Assembly (NCBI RefSeq): GCF_020447265.1 | Contig: NZ_JAJADR010000003.1 | Span: forward strand, 434,001-498,000 | Direction: 5' to 3' | DNA length: 64,000 nt | Source: Hymenobacter lucidus | GTDB taxonomy: Bacteria; Bacteroidota; Bacteroidia; Cytophagales; Hymenobacteraceae | Shown here: piece by piece, positions 52,935 through 62,000 of the stretch | Position numbering within the stretch: the stretch's first letter is position 1 | Layout of the letters: every line of letters begins with the position of its first letter | Translations under genes and position numbers: made by a program | Notes under the pieces: generated by a model | Told to the model about the DNA's origin: nothing | The model's database searches: none | What the model saw: the letters and a program-made list of their open reading frames with translations, nothing else

Positions 52935-53654
52935 ATGACAACGGAGCTCCAATGGGCGGTGCTGCTCAGCATTCTGGGGCCCGGCATGGTGTGGAGCGTG
53001 CGGGCCGGCAAGCTCACGTGGGCCGGAGCACTTACTGGCGGCTTGCTCGGCGTGCTGATTTTTCTGGGAGCCGGCTTCTGGGGTGTGGGGCTGCTGGCCT
53101 TGTTCTTCCTGCTGGGCACACTGGCCTCGGCCTGGAAAGTAGCCGAGAAGCGCCGGCTGGGCGTGGCCGAAGAAAACAAGGGCCGGCGCACGGCGGGCCA
53201 GGCCCTGTCCAATGCCGGCGTAGCGGCCCTGTGCGGCTTGTTGGCGTGGGCTTTTCCCGAACACAGCGGACTTTTTCAGCTGATGCTGGCCGGCAGCTTC
53301 GCGGCCGCCACCGCCGATACGCTGTCGTCGGAACTGGGCAACATCTACGGCCGCCGCTACTACAATGCGTGGACGTTCAAACCCGATACCCGGGGCTTAA
53401 ATGGCGTAATAAGTTTAGAAGGAACCTTGCTGGGACTGGCTGGCAGCACGCTAATAGCGGCGGTTTACTGCTTGGGCGTAGGCTGGCACCGGGGCTTTTT
53501 CTGGCTACTGGTGGCCGGCACCGTGGGCAATCTGGCCGATTCGCTGCTGGGCGCCACGGTAGAGCGGCGGCACTACGTGTCCAACAATGCCGTCAACACC
53601 CTGAATACTGCCGTGGGCGCCCAGACGGCCGCGCTTCTCTACTGGCTTTTCTGA
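52935..53654 (+). CDS. DUF92 (TMEM19-type) membrane protein
   Basis: 239-aa protein with about six transmembrane helices and the DUF92 motifs 'ATADTLSSELGNIYG', 'GNLADSLLGATVE' and 'SNNAVNTLNT'. The related plant and cyanobacterial VTE6 proteins act as phytyl-phosphate kinases, so an isoprenoid-phosphate kinase role is possible but not shown here. The length is normal. Confidence 0.9.
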   Translation: MTTELQWAVLLSILGPGMVWSVRAGKLTWAGALTGGLLGVLIFLGAGFWGVGLLALFFLLGTLASAWKVAEKRRLGVAEENKGRRTAGQALSNAGVAALCGLLAWAFPEHSGLFQLMLAGSFAAATADTLSSELGNIYGRRYYNAWTFKPDTRGLNGVISLEGTLLGLAGSTLIAAVYCLGVGWHRGFFWLLVAGTVGNLADSLLGATVERRHYVSNNAVNTLNTAVGAQTAALLYWLF

Positions 53655-53673
53655 GTAGCCAGCGGCCCCGAAA

Positions 53674-54888
53674 CTAGTCGAACTTGATGGCCGCCACCGG
53701 ACGAATCCGGGAAATCAAATACGTGGGGATCAGCACGGCCAGCAGCGACGTGAGGAAAGTTGCCACGTTGAGCACTACTACCATCGTGAAGTCCCAGTAA
53801 ATCGGCACGCGGTCCATGTAGTAGTTCTCGGGGTCGAGCGGAATGGGGTGGAAAAAGTACTGAATGGCGCAGAAGCCCAGCCCCACCAGGTTGCCATACA
53901 CCATACCGCGCAGCGTGAGGCTAAGGCCGCGGTAGAAGAACATGCTCCGGATCTGATTGTCGGTGGCACCCATGGCCTTGAGTACGCCAATCATGTTGGT
54001 GCGCTCCAGAATCATGATGAAAATGGTGGCTACCATGTTGAAGGTAGCCACGAAGATAATCAGGATCAGGAAGATGACCACGTTACGGTTCAGCAGCTTG
54101 AGCCAGTCGAAAAGCTGGGCGTACTGGTCCGTGATTTTGTCCAGCTTGAGGTCGTAGCGCAGGTTTTCGTACATATTGTCCGAAACCGGGTCAAGCTGGT
54201 TGAAGTCTTTGAGTACCACTTCTACACCGCCCACCAGGGAGTCGGGCCAGGCGTTCAGCTCCCGGATCTGGCGAATGTCGCCGATGATATAGACCTCGTC
54301 AAACTCATCGAGGCCGGTCTGGTAGATGCCGCGCACGTTGAATTTGCGCACCCGGGGTGGGTTCTGAATGAAGTAGAACAGGGCCTCATCCCCTACTTTC
54401 AACCGCAGCTTATCGGCCACCTTGCGGCTGAGCAGAATATCGTTGCTGGCCGCCGAATCGGGGAAAGCCAGGAATTTGCCGGCCACCAGGTTTTCGCGCA
54501 TCGGCGAAATACCATCTTTTTCGTCGATGCCTTTCAGCACCACGCCCAGCACTTCTTCCTTGGTCTTGATGATGGCCGTTTTGCGGGCAAACGACTGGGT
54601 CGACTTCACCTGCTTGAAGCGGTGTAAGTCCTTGATCAGACGCGGCCCACCGATGGGCTCTACCTCCAGCGAGTTGTTGGTGTCGTACTTGCTGACCTGC
54701 AGGTGAGCCCCGAAGGAAAAGATCTTGCTTTGAATCTCGTTGCGGAAGCCTTCCAGAATGGCAAACGACACAATCATGACGGCCACACCCAGCGCAATGC
54801 TGATAATGGCTATTTTTGTCACCGACGAGGTAAAAGACCCTATGTCGGCTCCGTCAATCTTATTGGATATGTACCGCGAGATGTTCAC
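53674..54888 (-). CDS. ABC transporter permease, LolC/E (FtsX) type
   Basis: 404-aa permease with one N-terminal transmembrane helix ('ITKIAIISIALGVAVMIVSF'), a large periplasmic domain (~50-260) and three C-terminal helices (FtsX domain, 'VIFLILIIFVATFNMVATIF', 'LIGVLKAMGATDNQIRSMF'). Resembles LolC/E of lipoprotein release systems and MacB-like permeases. No ATPase gene is adjacent. Its start faces namZ 48 bp away. Confidence 0.9.
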   Translation of the reverse strand: MNISRYISNKIDGADIGSFTSSVTKIAIISIALGVAVMIVSFAILEGFRNEIQSKIFSFGAHLQVSKYDTNNSLEVEPIGGPRLIKDLHRFKQVKSTQSFARKTAIIKTKEEVLGVVLKGIDEKDGISPMRENLVAGKFLAFPDSAASNDILLSRKVADKLRLKVGDEALFYFIQNPPRVRKFNVRGIYQTGLDEFDEVYIIGDIRQIRELNAWPDSLVGGVEVVLKDFNQLDPVSDNMYENLRYDLKLDKITDQYAQLFDWLKLLNRNVVIFLILIIFVATFNMVATIFIMILERTNMIGVLKAMGATDNQIRSMFFYRGLSLTLRGMVYGNLVGLGFCAIQYFFHPIPLDPENYYMDRVPIYWDFTMVVVLNVATFLTSLLAVLIPTYLISRIRPVAAIKFD

Positions 54889-54936
54889 TGCCGTAAAGCT
54901 ACGCGTCTACGTTCAGTTTCCTAGCTTCGTTTCCTG

Positions 54937-56175
54937 ATGGCCTCTTCTATCTTCTGCAGCCTGCTCAGCCTGACGCTGTTTGTGGGCAACTGTACTCCCT
55001 CGCCGGCCCGCGTCGCCAGCAGCACGCCCCCAGCCGTTCAGCCGGTGGGTTCGACTGCCACGCCCGTGCCGGCCGGCCTGCAGATGGGCGCGGCCCAGTT
55101 CGGCAAATACCTGCCCCAGCTGCAGGGCAAGCGCGTGGGCCTGGTCGTCAACCAGACGTCCCTGGTGGGCCGCACCCACCTCGTGGATACGCTGCTTACC
55201 CAGGGCGTGGCGGTGAAGGCCATTTTCGCGCCCGAGCACGGCTTCCGGGGCGAAGAAGCCGATGGGGCTACCATCAAGGACGGGCGCGACACCCGCAGCG
55301 GCCTGCCAGTGAAGTCGCTCTACGGCAAGAGCAAGAAGCCTTCGGTGGAAATGCTGGCCGACGTGGACGTGCTTATTTTCGATATTCAGGACGTGGGCGT
55401 GCGGTTTTACACCTTTATCAGCACGATGCACTACGTGATGGAAGCTGCCGCCGAGCAGGGCAAAACCGTCATCGTACTCGACCGGCCCAACCCCAACGGT
55501 TTTTACGTGGATGGCCCGGTGCTGGAGCCCGCGCACAAGTCGTTTGTGGGCATGCACCCGATTCCGGTGGTACACGGCCTGACGGTGGGCGAATTGGCCC
55601 AGATGATAAACGGCGAAAAATGGCTGGCCGGCGGCAAGCAGTGCGCCCTTACGGTGGTACCGGTGCTGGGCTACACCCACGATACGCGCTACGAGCTGCC
55701 CGTGCGGCCTTCGCCCAACCTGCCCAACGCCCACGCGGTGCTGCTTTACCCCACCATCTGCCTATTTGAGGGCACCAACGTAAGTGTGGGCCGCGGTACG
55801 GATGCGCCGTTTGAGCAAATCGGGGCGCCCACCCAGCCGGCTTCGCGGCCCCATAGCTTCACACCCCGCCCTACTACCGGCTCGCCCCAACCGCCGCTAA
55901 ACGGGCAGAAATGCTACGGCCAGGACCTGCGGAAGCTGTCGGCGGCCGAGTCCGGCGGCTTCACCCTGCGCTACCTCATCGACTTTTATAAGCAGAGCAC
56001 GGCCAAGGACAAGTTTTTCGGTAAGTATTTCGAGCAGCTCACCGGCACAAATTCCCTGCGGGAAATGGTAGTGGCCGGCAAGTCGGAAAAGGAAATTCGC
56101 AAGGCCTGGGAGCCGGCGCTGGGTCAGTATAAGGTGATGCGCAAGAAGTATCTGCTGTACCCAGATTTTAAATAA
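54937..56175 (+). CDS. Exo-beta-N-acetylmuramidase NamZ (DUF1343) lipoprotein
   Basis: 412-aa lipoprotein: signal 'SSIFCSLLSLTLFVGNC' (lipidated C19), Pro/Thr-rich linker, then the DUF1343/GH171 domain with 'AIFAPEHGFRGE', 'VDVLIFDIQDVGVRFYTFIS', 'VLDRPNPNGF' and 'CLFEGTNVSVGRGT'. The family (NamZ/YbbC) removes terminal MurNAc from peptidoglycan fragments, for wall recycling or scavenging. Length and motifs are complete. Divergent from the LolC/E-like gene. Confidence 0.92.
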   Translation: MASSIFCSLLSLTLFVGNCTPSPARVASSTPPAVQPVGSTATPVPAGLQMGAAQFGKYLPQLQGKRVGLVVNQTSLVGRTHLVDTLLTQGVAVKAIFAPEHGFRGEEADGATIKDGRDTRSGLPVKSLYGKSKKPSVEMLADVDVLIFDIQDVGVRFYTFISTMHYVMEAAAEQGKTVIVLDRPNPNGFYVDGPVLEPAHKSFVGMHPIPVVHGLTVGELAQMINGEKWLAGGKQCALTVVPVLGYTHDTRYELPVRPSPNLPNAHAVLLYPTICLFEGTNVSVGRGTDAPFEQIGAPTQPASRPHSFTPRPTTGSPQPPLNGQKCYGQDLRKLSAAESGGFTLRYLIDFYKQSTAKDKFFGKYFEQLTGTNSLREMVVAGKSEKEIRKAWEPALGQYKVMRKKYLLYPDFK

Positions 56176-56198
56176 CACGCTGCTTGTGCAGACGACCT

Positions 56199-56272
56199 TA
56201 GCCCGCAGAGGGCATGGTGGTAGCGCTGAAGACGCAGAGTCGTTCTACACTACCACCGTGCCCTCTGCGGGC
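56199..56272. repeat. Palindromic element between namZ and fmt, 24-bp arms
   Basis: Arm 56199-56222 (AGCCCGCAGAGGGCATGGTG and four more bases) and arm 56249-56272 are inverted copies with one G-U-type mismatch around a 26-nt loop. It lies 24 bp after the namZ stop and ends 18 bp before fmt. Its sequence differs from the elements at 49.0 and 51.1 kb. Confidence 0.9.
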
Positions 56273-56289
56273 TCAAAACACCCGAACGA

Positions 56290-57228
56290 ATGCTGAAAAT
56301 AATCTTTATGGGCACGCCCGAGTTTGCCGTGCCCACCCTCGAAACGCTGGTTGCCTGGCCAGGGGCCGAAGTCGTGGCCGTTATTACGGCACCCGATAAG
56401 CCGGCGGGGCGCGGGCGGCAGCTGGCCGAGTCGGCGGTGAAGCAGGCGGCGGTGGCCCACGGCATTCCGGTGCTGCAGCCCACGAATCTGAAGTCGCCCG
56501 AGTTTCAGGCGGAGCTGCGCACCCACGCGGCCGATTTGCAGGTGGTGGTGGCCTTCCGGATGCTGCCCGAGGCGGTATGGAACATGCCGCGGCTGGGTTC
56601 CATCAACATTCACGCCTCGCTCCTGCCCCAGTACCGCGGGGCGGCACCCATCAACTGGGCCCTGATTCAGGGCGAAAAGCAAACCGGCGTCACTTCGTTT
56701 TTCCTGCAGCACGAAATTGACACCGGCAACCTGATTTTCCAGGACGTGGTGCCCATTGCCGACGAAGACGACTTCGGCGCATTGTACGAAAAGCTCAAAG
56801 CCGCCGGAGCCGGGCTGGCGTTGCGCACCGTGCAGGCCATTGCCGACAGCACGGCGCCCAGCATTCCGCAAGCTATGGACCAGGAGCTGAAATCTGCGCC
56901 TAAAATCCAGAAGGAAACCGGCCGCCTCGACGTGCAGCAGCCCGCCGCAGCGCTGGTAAACCTGGTGCGGGGCCTTTCCCCGGTGCCCACGGCTTTCACC
57001 CAGCTCCCTGATGGCCGCACGCTCAAGATTTTCCGCGCCAAAGCTCTGCTGGAAGAGGCCGCCGCGCCCGGCACCTGGACTACCGATGGCCGTACGTATC
57101 TGCGCCTGCACACCGGCCAGGGCCAGCTCGATTTGCTTGATGTGCAGCTCGAAGGCAAGAAACGGATGCCGGTCGTGGAGTTTCTGCGCGGCTTCAACAG
57201 TGCCACTCTCAACCCCGCCACCGTATGA
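56290..57228 (+). CDS. fmt: Methionyl-tRNA formyltransferase
   Basis: 312-aa enzyme that formylates initiator Met-tRNA with 10-formyl-tetrahydrofolate. 'IFMGTPEFAVPTLE', 'PDKPAGRGR', and the signature 'INIHASLLPQYRGAAPINWA' with 'TDEIDTG'-like 'EIDTGNL' are present; the C-terminal OB-like domain follows from ~210. The stop overlaps the folA start by 4 nt (ATGA), so the two are translationally coupled. Confidence 0.97.
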   Translation: MLKIIFMGTPEFAVPTLETLVAWPGAEVVAVITAPDKPAGRGRQLAESAVKQAAVAHGIPVLQPTNLKSPEFQAELRTHAADLQVVVAFRMLPEAVWNMPRLGSINIHASLLPQYRGAAPINWALIQGEKQTGVTSFFLQHEIDTGNLIFQDVVPIADEDDFGALYEKLKAAGAGLALRTVQAIADSTAPSIPQAMDQELKSAPKIQKETGRLDVQQPAAALVNLVRGLSPVPTAFTQLPDGRTLKIFRAKALLEEAAAPGTWTTDGRTYLRLHTGQGQLDLLDVQLEGKKRMPVVEFLRGFNSATLNPATV

Positions 57229-57710
57229 TAGCCTTAGTAGTAGCCGTGGCCGATAATGGAGTTATCGGGCGCGACAACCAGCTGATCTGGCATTTGCCCG
57301 ATGATCTGAAGCACTTCAAGAACATCACGCTGAACCACCCGATTATCATGGGGCGGCGCACTTTCGAAGCCATTGGCCGGCCCTTGCCCAAGCGGCGCAA
57401 CATTGTAGTAACGCGCCAGGCCGACTGGCAGGCCGAGGGATGCGAAGTGGCTTTTTCGGTGCCCGACGCGCTGGAAACGGCCCGCGCCACCGACGAGCAG
57501 ATTTTCGTCATTGGCGGCGGTGAAATTTACCGCCAGGCCCTGCCCGCCGCCGATACCGTGTATCTGACTGAGGTGCACCACGACTTCGAGGGCGACGTAG
57601 TATTCCCGGATTTGTCGCCGGGCGAGTGGCGCGAGGAAACCCGGGAGCGGCACGAGCCCGACGAGAAGCATGCCTACGCCTTTAGCTTCGTGACGCTGCG
57701 GCGGCGGTAG
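57225..57710 (+). CDS. folA: Dihydrofolate reductase
   Basis: 161-aa DHFR that regenerates tetrahydrofolate, the cofactor used by fmt. 'VVAVADNGVIGRDNQLIWHL', 'DLKHFKNIT', 'IMGRRTFEAIGRPLPKRRN' and 'IFVIGGGEIYRQALP' are the substrate and NADPH sites. Starts in an ATGA overlap with fmt. Its last 29 nt overlap the end of the convergent acyltransferase gene. Confidence 0.97.
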   Translation: MIALVVAVADNGVIGRDNQLIWHLPDDLKHFKNITLNHPIIMGRRTFEAIGRPLPKRRNIVVTRQADWQAEGCEVAFSVPDALETARATDEQIFVIGGGEIYRQALPAADTVYLTEVHHDFEGDVVFPDLSPGEWREETRERHEPDEKHAYAFSFVTLRRR

Positions 57711-58953
57711 CGGCTGGCTCCGCAGCAGTGGCGGGCGATAGTGGCGCAGTGAGTTTTGCAGGCCGGAAGAATGTGTCGTAGAGCCACTGCGCCAGCCGAA
57801 TGCCCGGCAGATCGACAAGGCGGTACATGGCCCAGGATACCAGTCCGAGCACGGGCAGCGTGGCCAGCACCGTCAGCAGCACACTAAGGCCGTAGCTGAA
57901 GCGGGCCTGCAACGCCAGAAACACGACGCTGGAAAACGAGCCCAGCACTAAAAAGTGCAGCAGGTAGAGCGAAAACGAAACCATCCCCAGTCCCCGCAGC
58001 CAACGGGAACTCAGGATGCGCTGCAGCCCCGGCAGCGCAAAAACGCCGAGCAGCAGCAGGGCCGCCCCCATCAGGTGCCAGAGCTGAATGGCCCGCTCAT
58101 TGCCCAACCAATCGGGCTGCAGAAACCCGTAGATAGTATCATCCACCCGGATAAGCTCGGCCGTGGGGTACGAGCCGAAAAACACGGCGGCCAGCAGCAA
58201 CAGAATCCCGACCCAAAGGCCCGGCGCCGTTTTGAACAAGGCCCCATGGTGGCGTCGGTCGTTGATCCAGACGCCCAGAATAAAGCCGGCGTAGTAGAAG
58301 TTCAATTCCGACCAGCTCAGCAGCAGCAACGCCACCACGTACACGGCCGTGCGGTGCCGCACCGCGCCAAATAGGGCCAGCAGCGCAAATACGATGAAGG
58401 AGCCGAACAGTTCGATGCTCAGCGTCCAGAATACCGGATTGTAGATTGACTCGCCACCCAGCGGAATTCCTACCACGAAGTCGTGTAGAATCTGGTGCCA
58501 GCCGGGCATTTCGGCCCAGTATTCGCCGAAGCGCTGGGCCCCGGTTATTTCGGCCACCTCCGAATTGCGGTAGGCCCCGAGGCCCCACAGTGCCAGCGCT
58601 ACAGCAGCCGTAAACAGCACGGGCAGCATCAGGCGCACGTAGCGGCGGCAAGCTTGGGACCGAAGTACTTCCAGTTGACCAGTACGCCAGAATTTTTCGC
58701 TGAGCACTAAGCCGCTGAGCACGAAAAACAGGCAGACGGCGAAGTTGCCGCCAATCAGAATGCTGGCCGGACTGCTGGCCAGCGCTATTTCCACGCCCCC
58801 GCCCAGCCTTGCCGAATACGGGTCGCCGGAGAGCAGCGTGGGGTAGAAAAAGCCGGCGAGGTGATGCACCACCACCACGGCAGCGGCCAAGCCGCGCAGG
58901 CCGTCGAGGTGGCTCAGCGTGTGCTGACTAAGGGTTTGGGGAGTCGACATCAA
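57682..58953 (-). CDS. Acyltransferase-3 family membrane protein
   Basis: 423-aa integral membrane acyltransferase with about ten transmembrane helices. 'LDGLRGLAAAVVVVHHLAGF' is the family's signature near the N-terminus, with the catalytic His in 'VVHH'. Homologues (OafA, NodX) O-acetylate sugars of surface polysaccharides. The first of two adjacent Met codons is taken. The 3' end overlaps folA on the other strand by 29 bp, and the Ala-rich tail 'ATAAEPAATAAAASRS' is the part encoded there. Confidence 0.9.
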   Translation of the reverse strand: MMSTPQTLSQHTLSHLDGLRGLAAAVVVVHHLAGFFYPTLLSGDPYSARLGGGVEIALASSPASILIGGNFAVCLFFVLSGLVLSEKFWRTGQLEVLRSQACRRYVRLMLPVLFTAAVALALWGLGAYRNSEVAEITGAQRFGEYWAEMPGWHQILHDFVVGIPLGGESIYNPVFWTLSIELFGSFIVFALLALFGAVRHRTAVYVVALLLLSWSELNFYYAGFILGVWINDRRHHGALFKTAPGLWVGILLLLAAVFFGSYPTAELIRVDDTIYGFLQPDWLGNERAIQLWHLMGAALLLLGVFALPGLQRILSSRWLRGLGMVSFSLYLLHFLVLGSFSSVVFLALQARFSYGLSVLLTVLATLPVLGLVSWAMYRLVDLPGIRLAQWLYDTFFRPAKLTAPLSPATAAEPAATAAAASRS

Positions 58954-58986
58954 CCAGGCCGGATTTTAAGGATACTGCTGCAAAGT

Positions 58987-59018
58987 AAAAGAGGCAGCCG
59001 GACTTGGCTGCCTCTTTC
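58987..59018 (-). terminator. Terminator after the C25 peptidase gene
   Basis: AAAGAGGCAGCC pairs perfectly with GGCTGCCTCTTT (12 bp) around a 6-nt loop; on the minus strand it ends in CTCTTTT. It lies just past the stop of the minus-strand gene at 59042. Confidence 0.85.
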
Positions 59019-59041
59019 AGGGAAAAGACTTAGGCAAAGAA

Positions 59042-62000
59042 CTAGCGCAGGAGCACGAGCTTGCCCCAGCCATTCTTGAAGGCTTGGTCGGCGGCGGTGG
59101 TGCGCCGCTCAAACTGGCTGGTCGGATCGTCCAGCACTACCCGGTACAAGTAAGTGCCATTGGCCAGCCGGTCGCCATACTCGTCGGTGCCGTCCCAGGC
59201 ATATTCCGTAATGTTGTTGCCAATGCGCAGGGTTCCTAACTCGCTCATCATGATTTGGCGCACCACCTTACCCGTGAGCGTCATAATCTGGATCTTCATA
59301 TTGCGCGGCACCTCGGCCCCCGTCAGGGTGAAGACAAACCGGGCCTTATGAATGATGGGGTTGGGGTAGGGAAATACGTTGGTGATGGTCGAAGCATTGA
59401 TGACTTCGAAAGCCACCTTATAGTTTTCCGCTCCCGCCGTACGGCCCGTCGCATCGCGCCCTTGTACTTCCAGCGTATACTGCCCGTCGAGCAGCGGCGT
59501 AGCCTGGCCGGGCTCGAAGTCGATGCGGGCCGTGCCTTTGACCGGATCAGTGGTGAAGATGACGTTGGCCGCATTCAGGTTAATCTTCTGGGGAGTACCG
59601 TTGCGAGGCGTCAGCACCAGGTCGAAAGCACTGCGGTCGGTGATGGGGCGCAGCTTATCCTCATCAGTGAGTACAACCGAGATAATAGGGCGAGGTGAAA
59701 CGATGTCGCCGTTGAGGATGCGCTGGCCATCAAATGCCACATCCAGCACCGGTGGCACTCCCCGGTCTTCTATTTTGAAGCTCGGAATCGTCAGATCGTT
59801 GTTGAAATAATACAGCTCAGGCAGGCGGCGGCCACTCTTGTTGATGTTCAGCGTGACAGAGCCACTGATGTCGCCGTAGAGTTTCAACGTACTGACCTCA
59901 GCATCAAATGCCACTGTCCCATTGGCACCCAATGGTGGCAAGTCGATTTCCGTCGTTGACTCGGTAGTACTGCTACGAAGCGTAAACCGAGCCTTCAGCG
60001 GCGTACCGAACGGCAGGCCCGATACGTTCTGGAAAATAACCGGCACCCTAACAAATCCGCTGTCTGCCGCCTGCTTGGCCAAGGCCGTCGGGTCGTAGGC
60101 AGTGGGCGTCTTGGCCACTACCGAGTCGCGCCGAACAATGCCTTCCGGCATGCCTTTATACGTCACCAACAGCTGTTTTACCTGAGGGGCGGTCCGCTGG
60201 GCAGTATCGCGCAACGTCAGCACCAGTTGCAGGTACGGATAGGTTTTGGCCGGAACACCTGCCAGCGAGAAGCCCTTGTTGGCCCCGATGCCGGCACTGG
60301 TGCTTGGTACAGTAGCATACAGCTCTTTCGATACTCCCAGGGTATCGATACCCACCACGCGCAAGGTGTAGCTGTCGGAGGCTTCGGTGCGAATCGTATG
60401 GTACAGTGTTGTCCATTCCTGGGCCGGCCCAATCCGGGTTGAGGTCACAACCCCACTGCCACCTTTGGTACCGATAGTACCCGTGAGCGTAATGATTTGC
60501 TCGGCGCGCGGTACAGAACTGCTCAAATCGGCCGTGCGCTCTACGGCAGCCTGCGCGCCGGGGCCTTTCTGCCCGATAAAGGCGAAGGGGTCACCGTCCT
60601 GTAGCTGGGTTATTTTCTGCGAGCCCAAAGCCGCAAGAGCCGCTTTCAGCGGGGCTGAGAAGGAAGAGAAATTTACTTTATTGACTGAAAGCAGCGTGAC
60701 GTAGGCCCCACGGGGTACGTTATTCAGCAGGTTTAAAAGCTGCTGCTGACGGGCCGGGGAGTTGATGTTGTCGGTGGCAGAGGCGGCGAAATGATAGAAC
60801 CGATTGGGCGCCGTACCACAGGAATCATACGTGCCGCTTATCGTGCGCAACGACTTTAGTGAGCTGCCATCAAACACGCTTACTAAGATATTGGGCACCG
60901 TTACGCCGCAGTCCAGCACCGATACCTGGTCAGTGCCAATCTGGAGGCCGTAGGAATCCCGGAACGTAACCCCACCAGTACCGCCGCCCTGGGTTTGGAG
61001 GGTAAGGCTCTGGCTGATATCGGCAAAGGCCCATTTCCCGGCGGGAGCTGTTACGTCTACCCGCCGCCGCTCATCGCGCTGAAACTGCCCGTGGTGGCTT
61101 TGCGACCAGCCTCCCGGGCTGTTGTTGATGACGCGGAACGAGCTTACTACCCACTCTTCGTTCTCATCGTCCGAAAGCTTGGTTTCGAACCGCATGCGCC
61201 AGTACCATACCACACTGTCGCGGCCGGTTACTACGGGCAGGGTCGGCCGCCAGTCGGCTAGCAGCGGAGCCTCAATTCTGGTGGTGCGGCGGTAAGTGCT
61301 GTTGAAGGCCAGCGTGGTGTCCAGCTCGACCAGAAACGCGCGCTTGGGGCCATTGGGGTTGTTGGTTTGCCCCACCAGACGTGGCTTGTTAGTAGCTACA
61401 ATGGCGAATTCCGGCGGATTCAGCAGGGTAATTCCATCCCGCAGAAACACGAAGCTGGTAGTGGCCTGGTTGTTTGTCTCGTTCGATTCGTCTACCCGGT
61501 TCTGGTAGTCCAGCGTAACGGTAAACTGGTTGTTGCCAAATGAGTTGCCGGAGTTAGCCAAGACCAACTCGTAGGTAGTATCGTGCAGCGGCTGGGCCAG
61601 GTTGGTGAAGGTGTAGGTAGTATCGGGCCGCAGCGGCAGCGTGGTCGGGTCATATATCCGCTTCACCGAAATATCCACTTTGTCGGTTGTTACTTTACCC
61701 GGGTTGCGCACCTGCACCAGCAGCTTAAACTGCCGCGAGTTGGTACGCACGGGGTCGGCCCCTACCGGCGCCACCGTAATAGGCGTTGCGCCAAAAGCAA
61801 AATCCGGCTTGGCGGGTGAAAACAGGCGCACGGCCGGGTCTCCGTGCCAGATGGTGTTCATCAGCGTAGAATGCCCCAGGTAGCTATTCAGGGCACCGCT
61901 TTGCAGCCGGCGGCTCACTTCGTTGTATACTTCAGCCACGGGCTTGCCGTACCACGCGGGGTCGTTCAGCAGGAGCTGAAAGGTGAGCTTCTGAATGGTG

